64,000 nucleotides of DNA, from contig NC_009445.1 in assembly GCF_000026145.1 (NCBI RefSeq), positions 682,001 through 746,000 of the forward strand. The letters run 5' to 3'. Each line of letters begins with the position of its first letter. Within the stretch, counting starts at the first letter, position 1. Positions 62,558 to 64,000 of the stretch are shown here, one piece after another. The translations under genes and the position numbers were made by a program. This DNA comes from Bradyrhizobium sp. ORS 278. Lineage in GTDB: Bacteria; Pseudomonadota; Alphaproteobacteria; Rhizobiales; Xanthobacteraceae. The notes beneath the pieces were generated by a model. That model saw only the letters and a program-made list of their open reading frames with translations. It was not told the origin of the DNA and made no database searches.

Positions 62558-64000
62558 ATGCAGATGCTGTTGCGCAGGTTCACCCCTTTGCTGCCGTCGT
62601 TCAGTCTCAACGACAAGATCAGCGCGGCCGCTGCCGCCTTCGCCGTCCTCGTGATGCTCTCGACCTTCGGCGCGGTGTCGGCGCTCCGGGAGCAGCGCCT
62701 GTTCTACGACCGGCTCGAAACTCTTTCCGAGGCCTCCCGCAATATCGAGCGCATCAATGCGCTGATCTATGCCGTGGTGATGGAGTCTCGGGGCATCTAC
62801 ATGTCGCCGGATCGCAACGTCGCCCGGCGCTACGCCGATTCGCAGCTCGTCAAGCTCGCGCAGCTGAGCAAGGTCGTCGAGGAATGGGAAGCCCGCACTG
62901 GCGACGAGGATGCGGCCCTGTTCGCCCCGTTCAGGAAGCGGATCGATCAGTTCGTCGCATTCCGCACCGAGATGGCGCGTCGCACGATCGCGATCGGCTC
63001 GTCGGCGGCGCGCGAGCTCGGCGACAATGACGAGAACCGCGCGGTGCGGACCGCGCTCAACGAAGATCTCGAGGGTCTGTCGCGGCTCTATGCCGACCGC
63101 ACCCGCGAGCTCGGCGATGTCGTCGACGAGCGAGGCCTCGCCTCGTTCTTTATCGGCGGGCTCGGCCTGCTCATCGTCACGCTGATCGCGGCCGCCGCGC
63201 TGGCACTGCGCCGCGGCGTTCTGATGCCGCTGCTCGACATCGCCCGGGTCACGGATCGCATCGCCGCCGGCCGCATCAAGCTGAAGATCCCGCATGCGCA
63301 TCGCCAGGACGAGATCGGGCACGTTGCCCATGCCGTCGAGACCTATCAGAACAACGCATTCCGCCTGCAGGAGCTCGAGCAGCACGAGGTCGAGATCGAG
63401 CGGCAGTACACCGACATCCTGCGTGACCATGAGCGGCTGGAGCAGGGCGCGATCAGCAGCCAGCAGCGGCTGGATGCGGCCGTCGCCAACATGCCGCAGG
63501 GCCTGATCATGCTCGACAGCTTCGGCTATGTGCTGATGGTCAACGACCAGTACCGCAAGCTCTACGGCGTTCCTGCCTCGATCGCAAAGCCCGGCGCGCA
63601 TATGCGTGAGATCCTGGCGCATCGCGCCAAGCTCGGCCTGATGCGCGAAAAGCCGTCCGAGTTCCTCGCCGCGCTTCGCGAGCGCATGAAGGAGCGCAGG
63701 GCGGAGATCTTCGAGGTCGAGCTCACCGACGGCCGCATCATGCGCATCTCCGAGCGCCCGATGGACGGCGGTGGCTGGGTCGCGACCCACGAGGACTTCA
63801 CGGCCCAGCGGCGCAACGAGCGGGTGCTGGCGCGGGCGGAACATTTCCTCGCGGCGCTGCTGGAGAACATCCCGCAGGCCGTCGTTGCAAAGGACGCGCA
63901 GTCGCTCCGCTACGTGTTCGTCAACCGCGCGACCGAGGCGCTGTTCGGCCTGCCGCGGTCGGAGATCATCGGCCGCGCCGCGCGCGAGCTGTTTCCGGCG
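62558..64000 (+). CDS. HAMP/PAS sensor protein, cut by the window end
   Basis: The frame is open from ATG 62558 (after GGGAG) to the window edge, 481 codons. Membrane helix 1 is at about 21-42, a helical periplasmic domain follows, helix 2 near 198-220, HAMP at about 220-275 (HRQDEIGHVAHAVETYQNNA), a coiled coil, a PAS domain at about 300-420 (LIMLDSFGYVLMVNDQYRKL) and the beginning of a second PAS (AKDAQSLRYVFVNRATEALF). The output domain lies beyond the window; a histidine kinase or GGDEF/EAL protein is likely. Confidence 0.85.
   Translation, partial: MQMLLRRFTPLLPSFSLNDKISAAAAAFAVLVMLSTFGAVSALREQRLFYDRLETLSEASRNIERINALIYAVVMESRGIYMSPDRNVARRYADSQLVKLAQLSKVVEEWEARTGDEDAALFAPFRKRIDQFVAFRTEMARRTIAIGSSAARELGDNDENRAVRTALNEDLEGLSRLYADRTRELGDVVDERGLASFFIGGLGLLIVTLIAAAALALRRGVLMPLLDIARVTDRIAAGRIKLKIPHAHRQDEIGHVAHAVETYQNNAFRLQELEQHEVEIERQYTDILRDHERLEQGAISSQQRLDAAVANMPQGLIMLDSFGYVLMVNDQYRKLYGVPASIAKPGAHMREILAHRAKLGLMREKPSEFLAALRERMKERRAEIFEVELTDGRIMRISERPMDGGGWVATHEDFTAQRRNERVLARAEHFLAALLENIPQAVVAKDAQSLRYVFVNRATEALFGLPRSEIIGRAARELFPA

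Overview
The window is high-GC DNA from an alphaproteobacterium. Gene content and intergenic repeats fit Bradyrhizobium or a close relative: a FixK-type box, many NitT/TauT-type ABC systems, aromatic-acid genes, palindromes of the CGTCCCGGCCTTGAGCCGGG type, and two copies of a roughly 350-bp intergenic element that I recall as common in Bradyrhizobium and Rhodopseudomonas genomes. The assignment comes from recognition, not a database search. I see one tRNA, 47 protein genes (the last cut by the window edge), and no CRISPR array, prophage, transposase or rRNA.

Layout. 1-8 kb: a membrane-fused CrtI-like oxidoreductase; a convergent three-gene operon (exported spermidine-synthase-like domain, separate membrane domain, glutaminyl-cyclase-like M28 protein); an NPYG/Gly/His-rich protein of unknown function between two direct repeats; an exported hydrolase; tRNA-Arg(CCT). 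8-24.5 kb: flavin reductase-like protein, a PAP2 phosphatase-autotransporter fusion, a TPR-glycosyltransferase, a luciferase-like monooxygenase, a MetX-like hydrolase with a fatty acid desaturase, a UvrD-type helicase, Tex, and a Rossmann-fold protein. 24.7-31.8 kb: di-heme peroxidase plus cupredoxin, then two chemoreceptors on either side of an orphan TRAP-type binding protein, then a small hydrolase.

32-40 kb is a coherent aromatic-acid region. It holds an ABC importer, gentisate 1,2-dioxygenase, a zeta-GST-like maleylpyruvate isomerase, a MarR regulator, an aryl-CoA ligase and a flavin monooxygenase of the salicylyl-CoA 5-hydroxylase type. A perfect 20-bp palindrome lies between the divergent dioxygenase and isomerase genes and recurs with two changes just upstream of the monooxygenase, so the MarR protein probably controls all three transcription units.

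40-54 kb: a dicarboxylate symporter, an orphan amino-acid binding protein, an ATP-grasp enzyme, ferredoxin-NADP reductase preceded by a perfect FNR/FixK box, an acyl-CoA synthetase, a membrane-anchored FMN glutamate-synthase-like protein, an ABC ATPase/permease pair with no binding protein, and a CNNM/CBS protein. 54-64 kb: a two-barrel porin, a small Gly/Tyr secreted protein, a creatininase-family amidohydrolase divergent from a tightly packed ABC importer - D-2-hydroxyacid dehydrogenase - Inh-type inhibitor operon, and the start of a HAMP/PAS sensor.

The observations most worth following up are the exported spermidine-synthase-like/QC-like operon, the repeat-flanked NPYG protein, the chemoreceptor-binding protein-chemoreceptor cassette, the two-site MarR operator of the CoA-dependent gentisate cluster, and the FixK box upstream of fpr.
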